Source: Kitasatospora arboriphila
GTDB lineage: Bacteria > Actinomycetota > Actinomycetes > Mycobacteriales > Mycobacteriaceae
Assembly (NCBI RefSeq): GCF_000717275.1
Contig: NZ_JNYV01000003.1
Span: forward strand, 248,001 to 312,000
DNA: 64,000 nt
Direction: 5' to 3'
Shown here: positions 42,185 through 50,521 of the stretch, piece by piece
Layout of the letters: each line of letters opens with the position of its first letter
Position numbering within the stretch: position 1 is the first letter of the stretch
The notes under the pieces: generated by a model
Told to the model about the DNA's origin: nothing
The model's database searches: none
What the model saw: the letters and a program-made list of their open reading frames with translations, nothing else
Made by a program: the position numbers and the translations under genes

Positions 42185-43645
42185 CTATTCGCCTTCGACG
42201 TTGTTGTCCAGCGAGAACATCGACAGCGCCGTGAAAATCGTCAGCCGTCGCTCCGGTTCATTCATGAAAGGGCCGGTGATCTGCTCGATCCGGGCAATCC
42301 GGCTTCGGAGCGTGTTGGGGTGGATGTACAGCTCACGTGCGGATTCGGTGATGTTGCAGTCGGTGGACCGCAGCACTCGCAGGATTCGCCGTTGATCGAG
42401 ACTGTCCGGTGTCGGACCGGCGACCGAGCCCAGTGTCTCGGCGACAAAACTGCGGCGTGCGTGTTCGGGCAGTTGGTACAGCAGGCCGAGCACACCCAGG
42501 TCGCGGTATCTGGTCACCCGGTTGATCGCGCCGACGCGTCTGCCGACCGCCACGGCACGGCCGGCCTGCCGGAACGAACTCGGATAGCTGCGTGGATCGT
42601 CGACCTCGTCGCTGGCGCCGACCGCCAGCGGAACCTGCACCGACCGGTACATCGCACGGGCCAGGGCATCGAAATCGATTGTCGCACGGATCATCACGAC
42701 CACGGTGCCAGAGTTGACGATGGTGATCGAGTCGGGATCGAATCGCAGGGCCACCGGGGTCATCGCCGTTCTGAGCTGCTGCAGCCCGTTCAAGTCCACC
42801 GAGATGCCGAACGGTTCGATGCCCAGGCAGACGACGCGATGGCGCGGGAACAGCGACAACCGCCGGCTCTTGCGCAAGCTCATCTCGCGTTGCACGAGGT
42901 CGTCGCCCAGGATGTGTTTGAGATTGCGGGCGATTTCCGCGGCGGCTTCGTCGGTGGCTGTGTCGGCGAGCCTGGCGTGCAGGCGAAAGACGGGCGCGAG
43001 TGTGGTCAGGATCAGGAGCTCGTCCGGCGTGAGGGTTCTGTCGCGGCGGACTTCCAGTACGGGTCCGCCCACCGACGCCGCAGACAATCGCACCGAGTTG
43101 ACATCGGGATCAGCAGGGCCCGCGACGTCGGAGAGGTGCAGGTCGGCGCCGAGGAACCGGCCCAGACGGTCGATCAGTTTGTCGAGGTCGTCGGCTGCGG
43201 CAAGGAGGTCGTCGGGAACGGACGCAGCGCGCGGCCCGGTCTCGGAAGGGACCTCGCCCGACTGCTGCAGCTGTCGCTCGAAGGACAGGACGAGGTCGGC
43301 ATGCGGCACCAGTGCGCTGTTCCACAACAGGCACACTCCCGCCCGCTCGGCGCGAGCCACCAGCTGCCGGGGCGGATTGACCGGGCGGATGGGGCTGACG
43401 AGTACAGCCACAGGTTTCTTCACCAGCACCGGGTCCAGGATCGGCAACAGATCAGGAAGTGGGCCGCTGGGCCGGGTGGGCTTCCATTCCACGGTCACAA
43501 CGGCCTGGTCGAGCGTGAGATGGTCCCGCGTATCGGCCAGGTCGATCACCGACGTGATCAAGGTGTCGAATCCGGCGGGTGAGGTGGCCATCTGGACGCC
43601 GGTGACCCCGGCGAGCCCAGCCGGCGTGGCTTCCCCGTTCGGCAC
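42185..43645 (-). CDS. PucR-type transcriptional regulator
   Basis: 486 residues. The N-terminal 160 residues look like a PucR ligand/sensor domain with VEWKPTRPSGPLPDLLPILDP, the middle is a GGDEF-like CdaR region around residues 270-390, and the C-terminus is the PucR helix-turn-helix DCNITESARELYIHPNTLRSRIARIEQITG. PucR proteins activate purine and related catabolic genes. GTG 43645 is 6 nt behind GAGGAGG, so the longer frame was rejected. It is divergent from the oxygenase-led catabolic locus that it most likely controls. Confidence 0.86.
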   Translation of the reverse strand: MPNGEATPAGLAGVTGVQMATSPAGFDTLITSVIDLADTRDHLTLDQAVVTVEWKPTRPSGPLPDLLPILDPVLVKKPVAVLVSPIRPVNPPRQLVARAERAGVCLLWNSALVPHADLVLSFERQLQQSGEVPSETGPRAASVPDDLLAAADDLDKLIDRLGRFLGADLHLSDVAGPADPDVNSVRLSAASVGGPVLEVRRDRTLTPDELLILTTLAPVFRLHARLADTATDEAAAEIARNLKHILGDDLVQREMSLRKSRRLSLFPRHRVVCLGIEPFGISVDLNGLQQLRTAMTPVALRFDPDSITIVNSGTVVVMIRATIDFDALARAMYRSVQVPLAVGASDEVDDPRSYPSSFRQAGRAVAVGRRVGAINRVTRYRDLGVLGLLYQLPEHARRSFVAETLGSVAGPTPDSLDQRRILRVLRSTDCNITESARELYIHPNTLRSRIARIEQITGPFMNEPERRLTIFTALSMFSLDNNVEGE

Positions 43646-43697
43646 GTCGATCCTCCTCTGGGAACCACACTGCAGGTTCGTCAGGCAGAGTAGTCGC

Positions 43698-44687
43698 GTG
43701 CTCGCCATCCCGCCGGTCGACCTACTCGAAGCCTCCCGCGACCCCGAATCGAGGGCGCGCCAGATCGAGCTGCTCGACACCGCCTGCTCCCGCACCGGCT
43801 ACGCCTTGCTCACCGGTCACCGCATCCCGACCTCGTTGCTCACCGAGCTGTACAGCGTGAGCAGGCAGTTCTTCCTCTTGTCCGACGAGGAGAAAGCGGC
43901 CGTGAGGCAGCCGGCGCCTGAGCAGGTCCGCGGCTGGACGGGGCTCGGATCCGAGGGGATGGCCTACTCGCTCGACGAGGAATCGCACGGCGACCTCAAG
44001 GAGAAGATGGACATCGGCCCGGTGTCGGGCGCGACGGCGGGGCAGCCCGGTGCCGGCCCGATGGCCTATCCGAATCTGTGGCCGCGGTTTCCCGAGCGGT
44101 TCCGAGCGGTCTGGGAGGACTACTACCGTCACATGCAGCGGGTCGGCGCCGAACTGCTGTCGCTGGCGGCAGAGGGGTTCGGTCTGTCGTCGGATCATTT
44201 CGCGCCGATGTTCGACACCGAGATGAGCATGCTCCGCGGGCTGTACTTTCCGCCTCAACCCGAACCGCCGCTGGCCCACCAGGCACGCGCCGGCATCCAC
44301 ACGGACTACGGCGCGTTCACCGTGGTCTCCGCGGAGTCGTCGCCGGGAGGCCTTCAGGTGCTCGATCCAGACGGCGAATGGCTGGAGGTCACCACCACCC
44401 CGGCCACGTTGGTGGTGCTCACCGGTGACCTGCTCGCGGAATGGACCGGTGATCATTGGCCGGCCACCTTGCACCGCACGGCCAATCCGCCGCGATCGGT
44501 GGCGTTCGACAGCTCACGCCTGAGTTTCGCCTTCTACCAACACCCCAATTTTGATGTGTCGGTTGCGGCCTTACCTCCCTTTGCGGCATCCGATCCGACG
44601 GCCGTACCGGACCCACTGCGTGCCGGCGACCACCTTGCCGAGAAGTACGTACGGCAGACCACATTCGGCCGGCGCACCGCCGATTGA
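43698..44687 (+). CDS. 2-oxoglutarate/Fe(II) oxygenase (isopenicillin-N-synthase-like), copy 1
   Basis: 329 residues. The N-terminal helical DIOX_N domain is followed by a double-stranded beta-helix with iron ligands His201 and Asp203 in HTDYGAF and His259 in LHRTANPP, plus 2-oxoglutarate Arg274-x-Ser276. It uses 2-oxoglutarate and O2 to hydroxylate a small substrate; thymine 7-hydroxylase is a member of this family, so a nucleobase is plausible from the context. GTG 43698 has only a weak AGGCAGAG upstream. It is the first gene of the locus divergent from the PucR gene. Confidence 0.88.
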   Translation: MLAIPPVDLLEASRDPESRARQIELLDTACSRTGYALLTGHRIPTSLLTELYSVSRQFFLLSDEEKAAVRQPAPEQVRGWTGLGSEGMAYSLDEESHGDLKEKMDIGPVSGATAGQPGAGPMAYPNLWPRFPERFRAVWEDYYRHMQRVGAELLSLAAEGFGLSSDHFAPMFDTEMSMLRGLYFPPQPEPPLAHQARAGIHTDYGAFTVVSAESSPGGLQVLDPDGEWLEVTTTPATLVVLTGDLLAEWTGDHWPATLHRTANPPRSVAFDSSRLSFAFYQHPNFDVSVAALPPFAASDPTAVPDPLRAGDHLAEKYVRQTTFGRRTAD

Positions 44688-44731
44688 CACCGATCGCGGT
44701 GTTACGTCTCGAGTGCGGCAGGAAACGTCCA

Positions 44732-44748
44732 CGTAATCCACTGTTACG
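44732..44748. promoter_or_regulatory. Inverted repeat CGTAA-n7-TTACG
   Basis: In the 181-nt gap 44688-44868 the sequence CGTAA-TCCACTG-TTACG is a 5-7-5 inverted repeat, and a further GTTACG occurs at 44701-44706. It is a candidate operator for the second oxygenase and the genes after it. The rest of the gap shows no gene. Confidence 0.4.
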
Positions 44749-44868
44749 CATGTGTTTCCGATGTGGTGATGTGACAGGTGGCGGCGCGAACTATCGGTGA
44801 TCGGTGCTCTTGTTGGCTGCATGCATCGCAAACAGACTTGATGCAGACGACAAGTGAGGAGCCTGCAG

Positions 44869-45864
44869 ATGTCTGTAGTACCGGTGATCGACATTTCCGC
44901 ACTGCACGGAGACGACGACAACGCCAAGGCCGAGGTGGCGGCCGAACTCGACCACGCATGCCGCGAGATCGGGTTCTTCCAGATCACCAATCACGGAATC
45001 GACGCCCAGGTGATCGCCGACATGTATCGCACATCCGACGAGTTCTTCTCGCTGCCCGAAGCCGAGAAGCGGCACGTCGCGCAGCCGAGTCCGGACACCG
45101 TGCGCGGCTACTCGTCCATCGGTGAGCAGGCGTTCTCCTACAGCGAGGATGTCCACCAGCCGCGTGACCTGCACGAGAAGTTCGACGTGGGCCCGGTCGA
45201 CTTCGATCGCGAGGACCCCTACTTCTCGGTGGAGAACGCAGGTCCGCACTTCCTGCCCAACCAGTGGCCGCAGCGTCCGGCGGAGATGGAACAAGCCTGG
45301 AGCACGTATTTCCGCGCCATGAACGACCTCTCCCGCAACCTGATGAGTGCCTTCGCCCGCGGACTCGGACTCGACCCCGACTACTTCGTCAACACGATCG
45401 ACAAGGACATCAGCATGCTGCGGGCCATCAACTACCCGCACATGACCACACCGCCCCAGCCGGGTCAGATGCGCGCAGGCGCCCACACCGACTACGGCAG
45501 CCTGACCATCGTCCGGCAGGAGGAAGCGCCCGGTGGGCTCGAGGTGTTCACCATGGACGGGGACTGGATCCCGGTGCCGGTTGTCCCGGGTGCACTGGTG
45601 GTCAACATCGGAGACCTGATGGCGCAGTGGACCAACGACCAGTGGACGTCCACCCGGCACCGGGTGCGTACGCCACGGCCCGACGCGACCGGCGACACCC
45701 GCCGGATGTCCCTGGTGTTCTTCCACCAGCCGAACTACGACGCGATGATCGAATGCCTGCCCACCTGCCTCGCGCCGGGGGAGGAGCCGAAGTACCGGCC
45801 GATCAGCTCCGGTGACCACCTCACCGAAAAGTTTGCCAAGACGATCGCCCTCACGCCTCGCTGA
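44869..45864 (+). CDS. 2-oxoglutarate/Fe(II) oxygenase (isopenicillin-N-synthase-like), copy 2
   Basis: 331 residues, a paralog of the preceding oxygenase. Iron ligands His206 and Asp208 sit in HTDYGSL and His264 in RHRVRTP; Arg279-x-Ser281 binds 2-oxoglutarate. The DIOX_N region with EIGFFQITNHGI is well preserved. The pair may carry out successive oxidations, as thymine hydroxylases oxidise a methyl group in steps. The ATG follows GAGGAG, and its stop shares a base with the ferredoxin start (TGATG), so they are translated together. Confidence 0.9.
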   Translation: MSVVPVIDISALHGDDDNAKAEVAAELDHACREIGFFQITNHGIDAQVIADMYRTSDEFFSLPEAEKRHVAQPSPDTVRGYSSIGEQAFSYSEDVHQPRDLHEKFDVGPVDFDREDPYFSVENAGPHFLPNQWPQRPAEMEQAWSTYFRAMNDLSRNLMSAFARGLGLDPDYFVNTIDKDISMLRAINYPHMTTPPQPGQMRAGAHTDYGSLTIVRQEEAPGGLEVFTMDGDWIPVPVVPGALVVNIGDLMAQWTNDQWTSTRHRVRTPRPDATGDTRRMSLVFFHQPNYDAMIECLPTCLAPGEEPKYRPISSGDHLTEKFAKTIALTPR

Positions 45865-46139
45865 TGTCGGGCTCGAGCTTCGAGATCGAGCTGCGGCGCA
45901 CCGGGCGGGTGGTGACGGTGCCGGCCGACCGGACCGCTTTGGCCGTGGTCCGCGACGTGGTGCCCACCGCCGACTTCAATTGTCTCCAAGGTGAGTGCGG
46001 TGCATGCGTGGCCACGGTGCTCGAAGGCACCCCTGACCATCGCGACACCGTTCTGTCCGAGCGGGCAAAAGCCGCGGGCAAGCGAATCATTCTCTGTGTC
46101 AGCCGATCCGCCTCGGATCGGCTGGTGATCGACCTCTGA
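45864..46139 (+). CDS. Plant-type [2Fe-2S] ferredoxin
   Basis: 91 residues with cysteines at 40, 45, 48 and 78 (C-x4-C-x2-C-x29-C) in NCLQGECGACVATVLEG and ILCVSRS, the plant-type ferredoxin cluster. It resembles the ferredoxin domain of phthalate-dioxygenase-type reductases but lacks the flavin part, so a separate reductase must feed it. It is coupled to the second oxygenase by TGATG. 2OG oxygenases do not need a ferredoxin, which makes its electron partner unclear. Confidence 0.9.
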   Translation: MSGSSFEIELRRTGRVVTVPADRTALAVVRDVVPTADFNCLQGECGACVATVLEGTPDHRDTVLSERAKAAGKRIILCVSRSASDRLVIDL

Positions 46140-46155
46140 TCGAAAGGCTCCGACC

Positions 46156-46566
46156 ATGACGACAACCAGCCTGTCGTTCGCCAGTGTGTTCAGCGCGGAC
46201 ATCGAGAAGCTCAGCACCTTCTACCGCAAGCTGCTCGGACTCGACGAGGTACTCGAGCTGCGCTCGGAGCACTTCCGGGGACTGCGCATCGGAGACACCA
46301 TCCTGGGTTTCAGTGCCCCGACTGCCTATTCGATGCTCAACCTCGTTGCCCCGAAACATGATCAGGACGGGGTGAGCAGCTTCCTGACGTTCGAACTGCC
46401 CGCCGATGCCGAGGTCGACGCCGTCACCGCGGCCGCAACGGCGGCCGGGGCAACCTGCGTGAAACAACCCGGTCGGACGTACTACGGAGCGTGGCAGTCG
46501 GTACTGCTCGACCCCGACGGCAACGCCTTTCGGCTCAACCACCTGACGCTCGAAGAGCCTTCCTGA
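46156..46566 (+). CDS. VOC (glyoxalase/dioxygenase) superfamily protein
   Basis: 136 residues, one VOC module pair: SFASVFSADIEKLSTFYRKLLGLDEV in the first half and SVLLDPDGNAFRLNHLT in the second, with a metal-type Glu missing at the C-terminal end. Its role in the locus is unknown; VOC proteins catalyse isomerisation, ring opening or bind small aromatic compounds. It follows the ferredoxin gene by 16 nt with GAAAGG as ribosome site. Confidence 0.83.
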   Translation: MTTTSLSFASVFSADIEKLSTFYRKLLGLDEVLELRSEHFRGLRIGDTILGFSAPTAYSMLNLVAPKHDQDGVSSFLTFELPADAEVDAVTAAATAAGATCVKQPGRTYYGAWQSVLLDPDGNAFRLNHLTLEEPS

Positions 46567-46657
46567 CGTTCTCTCCATCCCGCCCCACCTCGACAGTGCC
46601 GTCGAATCATCAGATCCGCACGGGCGCAGGTCTTCTCTGCGCCGAAAGGAAGCCCGC

Positions 46658-47977
46658 ATGTCCATATTCGACTGGCAACTCAAAACCGGTGACGCCGTCG
46701 TGGCGCCCCACGAACGCCTCAGCTGGCCGCGCACCGTCGGCATCGGACTACAGCACGTGGTCGCGATGTTCGGCGCGACATTCCTGGTCCCGGTCCTCAC
46801 CGGTTTCCCGCCGGCCACCACGCTGCTCTTCTCCGGTATCGGGACCATCCTCTTCCTCATCATCACGCGTAACCGGCTACCCAGCTACCTGGGTTCGAGT
46901 TTCGCGATCATCGCCCCCACGATCGCGGCCGGCGCCTCACACGGCCCGTCCGGTGCACTCGGCGGAATCGTTGTGGTCGGTGCGTTGCTGATGATCATCG
47001 GTGTGGTGGTCCACTTCGTCGGCATCGGCTGGATCGAAGCATTGATGCCGCCGGTGGTCACCGGCGCGATCGTGGCACTGGTCGGTTTCAACCTCGCTCC
47101 CACAGCCAAGACCAACTTCGAAGAAGACGCCATCACCGCCTTCATCGTGCTTGTGCTGCTGCTGCTGTCGTTGGTGCTCTTTCGGGGATTGCTCGGTCGA
47201 CTGGCGATCTTCACCAGCGTGGTGATCGGTTACTTCATCGCCCTGGCGCGCGACAAGGTCGACACCGATCCCATCGGTCAGGCGGATTGGTTCGGTCTGC
47301 CCGACTTCACCGCACCCACCTTCCACCTTTCGGTACTGCCGATGTTCATCCCGGTGGTGCTCGTTCTAGTCGTCGAGAACATCGGGCACGTCAAATCCAT
47401 CAACACCATGACCGGCATCAACAACGACCACCGGATCGGGCGGGCGCTGGCGGCCGATGGCCTCGCGACCGTGCTGGCCGGTAGCGGCGGTGGTTCTGCC
47501 ACCACGACGTACGCCGAGAACATCGGCGTCATGGCCGCAACCAAGGTGTATTCCACCGCGGCCTACTGGGTGGCAGGAGCCGCAGCCATCCTGCTCGGCC
47601 TCTCGCCGAAGGTGGGTGCGGTCATCGCGTCCATTCCGCCGGGTGTTCTCGGCGGTGTGACCACCGCGCTGTATGGCCTCGTCGGTATCCTCGGCGTCCA
47701 CATCTGGGTCACCAACAAGGTGGACTTCTCCAAGCCCATCAATCAGTTCACCGCAGCAATCGCGCTAGTCATCGGCATCGCCGACTTCTCATGGAAGATC
47801 GGCGATCTGAGTTTCGGTGGCATCGCTTTGGGCGCCATTTCCGCGGTGGTGATCTACCATGTGATGCGTCTGGTCGGACAGTGGCGCGGCACCGTGGTGG
47901 TGGACGAACGAGTGCCTGCCACAACCGGGCCCACCGATCCCGAACGCCCGCACAGCGCGGAGAAGCAGGAGATCTGA
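46658..47977 (+). CDS. NCS2 nucleobase permease (UraA/RutG-like)
   Basis: 439 residues. LQHVVAMFGATFLVPVLTGFPPATTLLFSGIGT, then the NCS2 signature region VVENIGHVKSINTMTG and SATTTYAENIGVMAATKVYST, mark a uracil/xanthine-type permease with 14 membrane segments. The neighbouring dihydropyrimidinase and amidohydrolase suggest uracil or thymine as substrate. Its stop overlaps the dihydropyrimidinase start (TGATG). A paralog's tail is at window position 1-243. Confidence 0.93.
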   Translation: MSIFDWQLKTGDAVVAPHERLSWPRTVGIGLQHVVAMFGATFLVPVLTGFPPATTLLFSGIGTILFLIITRNRLPSYLGSSFAIIAPTIAAGASHGPSGALGGIVVVGALLMIIGVVVHFVGIGWIEALMPPVVTGAIVALVGFNLAPTAKTNFEEDAITAFIVLVLLLLSLVLFRGLLGRLAIFTSVVIGYFIALARDKVDTDPIGQADWFGLPDFTAPTFHLSVLPMFIPVVLVLVVENIGHVKSINTMTGINNDHRIGRALAADGLATVLAGSGGGSATTTYAENIGVMAATKVYSTAAYWVAGAAAILLGLSPKVGAVIASIPPGVLGGVTTALYGLVGILGVHIWVTNKVDFSKPINQFTAAIALVIGIADFSWKIGDLSFGGIALGAISAVVIYHVMRLVGQWRGTVVVDERVPATTGPTDPERPHSAEKQEI

Positions 47978-49398
47978 TGGCGATCACACTCGTCCGCGGC
48001 GGCACGGTGGTGTCCTCGACCGGCAGACAACTCATCGACGTGTTGATCGACGGCGAGACGATCGTCGCGCTCGTCGAACCGGGCGCCACTGCGCTGGGCG
48101 CCGATCTCTCGGCCACCGCTGACACCGTCATCGACGCCACCGGCAAGTACGTCATCCCCGGCGGTGTGGACGCGCACACCCATATGCAGATGCCATTCGG
48201 TGGCACCACCGCGTCGGACACCTTCGAAACGGGTACCCGTGCAGCGGCTTTCGGTGGCACCACCACCATCGTCGACTTCGCCATCCAGACACCCGGGGAG
48301 CGATTGCAGGACACCCTCGGCGCGTGGCATGACAAAGCGGCGGGCAACTGCGCGATCGACTACGGGTTCCATCAGATCATCGGCGATGTCAACGACGAAT
48401 CCCTCTCGGCGATGAGCGAACTGGTGGCCGAAGGGGTTACCAGCTTCAAATTGTTCATGGCGTACCCGGGCGTCTACTACTCCGATGACGGTCAGATCTT
48501 GCGGGCGATGCAGAAGTCCGCCGACACCGGCGCACTGATGATGATGCATGCCGAGAACGGCATCGCCATCGACGAATTGGTGGCCCAGCACCTCAAGCGT
48601 GGAGAGACCTCCCCGTACTTCCACGGTGTCTCACGTCCGTGGCAGCTCGAGGAAGAGGCCACGCACCGGGCCATCATGCTCGCCGATGTCACCGGAGCGC
48701 CGCTCTACGTGGTGCACGTGTCCGCCCGGCAGGCCCTCGAGCAGATCGCGACCGCACGTGGCAAGGGCGCCAACGTGTTCGCCGAGACATGCCCTCAATA
48801 CCTGTACCTCTCGCTGGAGGAACAACTCGGCGCCGCGGGCTTTGAGGGTGCGAAGTGGGTGTGTTCGACGCCGCTGCGCTCACGTGCTGAGGGTCATCAG
48901 GACGAGCTGTGGAAGTTCATCCGGACCGGCGATGTGTCGGGTGTCGCGACCGACCACTGTCCGTTCTGCATGGTGGACCAGAAGGAGCTCGGAATCTCCG
49001 ATTTCTCCAAGATCCCCAACGGAATCGGCGGTGTCGAACACCGGCTCGACCTCATGTACCAGGGTGTGGTCGACGGACGCATCAGCCTGGAGCGGTGGGT
49101 GGAGGTGTGTGCCACCACGCCGGCCCGGATGTTCGGGATGTACCCCCGCAAGGGAGTGATCTCCCCGGGCGCCGACGCCGACGTGGTGATCTATGACCCG
49201 GCAGGTCACACGAGCATCGGTCTGGGCAAAACCCACCACATGAACATGGACTACTCGGCCTGGGAGGGTTTCGAGATCGACGGCGCCGTGCAGACGGTGC
49301 TCTCCCGGGGCAAGGTCATCGTCGATGGTGGCAATTATCTCGGTGCCAGGTCAGACGGGCGGTTCGTCCGCCGCGAGCTGTCGCAGAACCTGCTCTGA
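47977..49398 (+). CDS. Dihydropyrimidinase / D-hydantoinase
   Basis: 473 residues. Metal ligands His67 and His69 in DAHTHMQMPF, the carboxylated Lys158 in SFKLFMAYPG, and later His residues in MMHAENG, YVVHVSA and ATDHCPFC are those of dihydropyrimidinase. It opens dihydrouracil or dihydrothymine to N-carbamoyl-beta-alanine or its methyl form. Length and motif order are normal. It is coupled to the permease and followed by an F420-type oxidoreductase. Confidence 0.95.
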   Translation: MAITLVRGGTVVSSTGRQLIDVLIDGETIVALVEPGATALGADLSATADTVIDATGKYVIPGGVDAHTHMQMPFGGTTASDTFETGTRAAAFGGTTTIVDFAIQTPGERLQDTLGAWHDKAAGNCAIDYGFHQIIGDVNDESLSAMSELVAEGVTSFKLFMAYPGVYYSDDGQILRAMQKSADTGALMMMHAENGIAIDELVAQHLKRGETSPYFHGVSRPWQLEEEATHRAIMLADVTGAPLYVVHVSARQALEQIATARGKGANVFAETCPQYLYLSLEEQLGAAGFEGAKWVCSTPLRSRAEGHQDELWKFIRTGDVSGVATDHCPFCMVDQKELGISDFSKIPNGIGGVEHRLDLMYQGVVDGRISLERWVEVCATTPARMFGMYPRKGVISPGADADVVIYDPAGHTSIGLGKTHHMNMDYSAWEGFEIDGAVQTVLSRGKVIVDGGNYLGARSDGRFVRRELSQNLL

Positions 49399-49476
49399 CA
49401 CGGCGGCTCCACCGGCATTTTCCGACAGCGGTCCCGGTAACGGTCAACCACCGCACTCAACGATTGGAGACACCGC

Positions 49477-50496
49477 ATGGATTTCGGTGTTGTCATGCAA
49501 TGCAATCCGCCGGCATCGCGGGTGGTCGAACTGGCCGTCTCGGCCGAAAACCGTGGTTTCAGCCACGTGTGGACCTTCGACTCCCATGTGTTGTGGCAGG
49601 AGCCGAATGTGATCTACAGCCAGATCCTTGCGGCCACCCGCAATGTGATCGTCGGTCCGATGGTCACCAATCCGCTCACGCGGGACGCAACGGTGACCGC
49701 CTCGACGTTCGCCACGCTCAACTCGATGTTCGGAAATCGCACGGTGTGCGGTATCGGCCGGGGCGACTCGGCCGTGCGCGTGCTCTCGGGCAAGCCATCC
49801 ACGCTGGCGACTTTGCGCGAAAGCATCGATGTCATCAAGGAACTCGGCAACGGGCGTAGTGCCACGATCAACGGCACGTCCGTGCGCTTCCCCTGGGCGG
49901 GCAAATCGCGTCTCGACGTATACGGCGCCGGGTACGGACCGAAGGCGCTCGAGATGATCGGTCAGGTCGCCGACGGGTTCATCCTGCAACTCGCCGATCC
50001 CGCCATCGTCCGATGGACGGTGGAACGGGTGAAGCAAGCAGCCGAGGCGGCGGGGCGTGATCCCGCGGCGGTATCGATCGTGGTTGCCGCCCCGGCCTAC
50101 GTCGGAGACGATCTGGACCACCAACGCGATCAATGCCGCTGGTTCGGCGGAATGGTGGGCAACCACGTCGCAGACCTTGTCGACAAATACGGTGGTGACG
50201 GTGCGCAGGTACCGTCGGCCCTCACCGATTACATCAAGAACCGGCAGGGTTACGACTACAACGAACACGGCCGAGTGGGCAACAGCCACACCGCATTTGT
50301 GCCCGACGAGATCATCGATCGATTCTGCATCCTCGGTCCACCGGAGCGTCACGTCGAGCGACTGGAGGAACTGCACGCCCTCGGCGTCGACCAGTTCGCC
50401 GTCTACCTTCAGCACGACGGTAAGGACTCCACACTCGACGCGTACGGCGAGACGATCATTCCCGCCCTCGCGCCCACAGTCGCTGCGCGGTCATGA
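49477..50496 (+). CDS. LLM-class F420-dependent oxidoreductase
   Basis: 339 residues with the luciferase-like TIM-barrel pattern: FSHVWTFDSHVLWQEP, NPLTRDATVTASTFATLNSMFGNRTVCGIGRGDSA and VYGAGYGPKALEMIGQVADGFIL. The GIGRGDSA and PxxxR region resembles F420-dependent members rather than FMN-dependent monooxygenases. No classical dihydropyrimidine dehydrogenase lies in the locus, so this protein may reduce the pyrimidine ring with F420H2 ahead of dihydropyrimidinase. The ATG follows TTGGAGACACCGC. Confidence 0.88.
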   Translation: MDFGVVMQCNPPASRVVELAVSAENRGFSHVWTFDSHVLWQEPNVIYSQILAATRNVIVGPMVTNPLTRDATVTASTFATLNSMFGNRTVCGIGRGDSAVRVLSGKPSTLATLRESIDVIKELGNGRSATINGTSVRFPWAGKSRLDVYGAGYGPKALEMIGQVADGFILQLADPAIVRWTVERVKQAAEAAGRDPAAVSIVVAAPAYVGDDLDHQRDQCRWFGGMVGNHVADLVDKYGGDGAQVPSALTDYIKNRQGYDYNEHGRVGNSHTAFVPDEIIDRFCILGPPERHVERLEELHALGVDQFAVYLQHDGKDSTLDAYGETIIPALAPTVAARS

Positions 50497-50521
50497 CCGG
50501 CGCGCACCAGAAAGGACCGTC

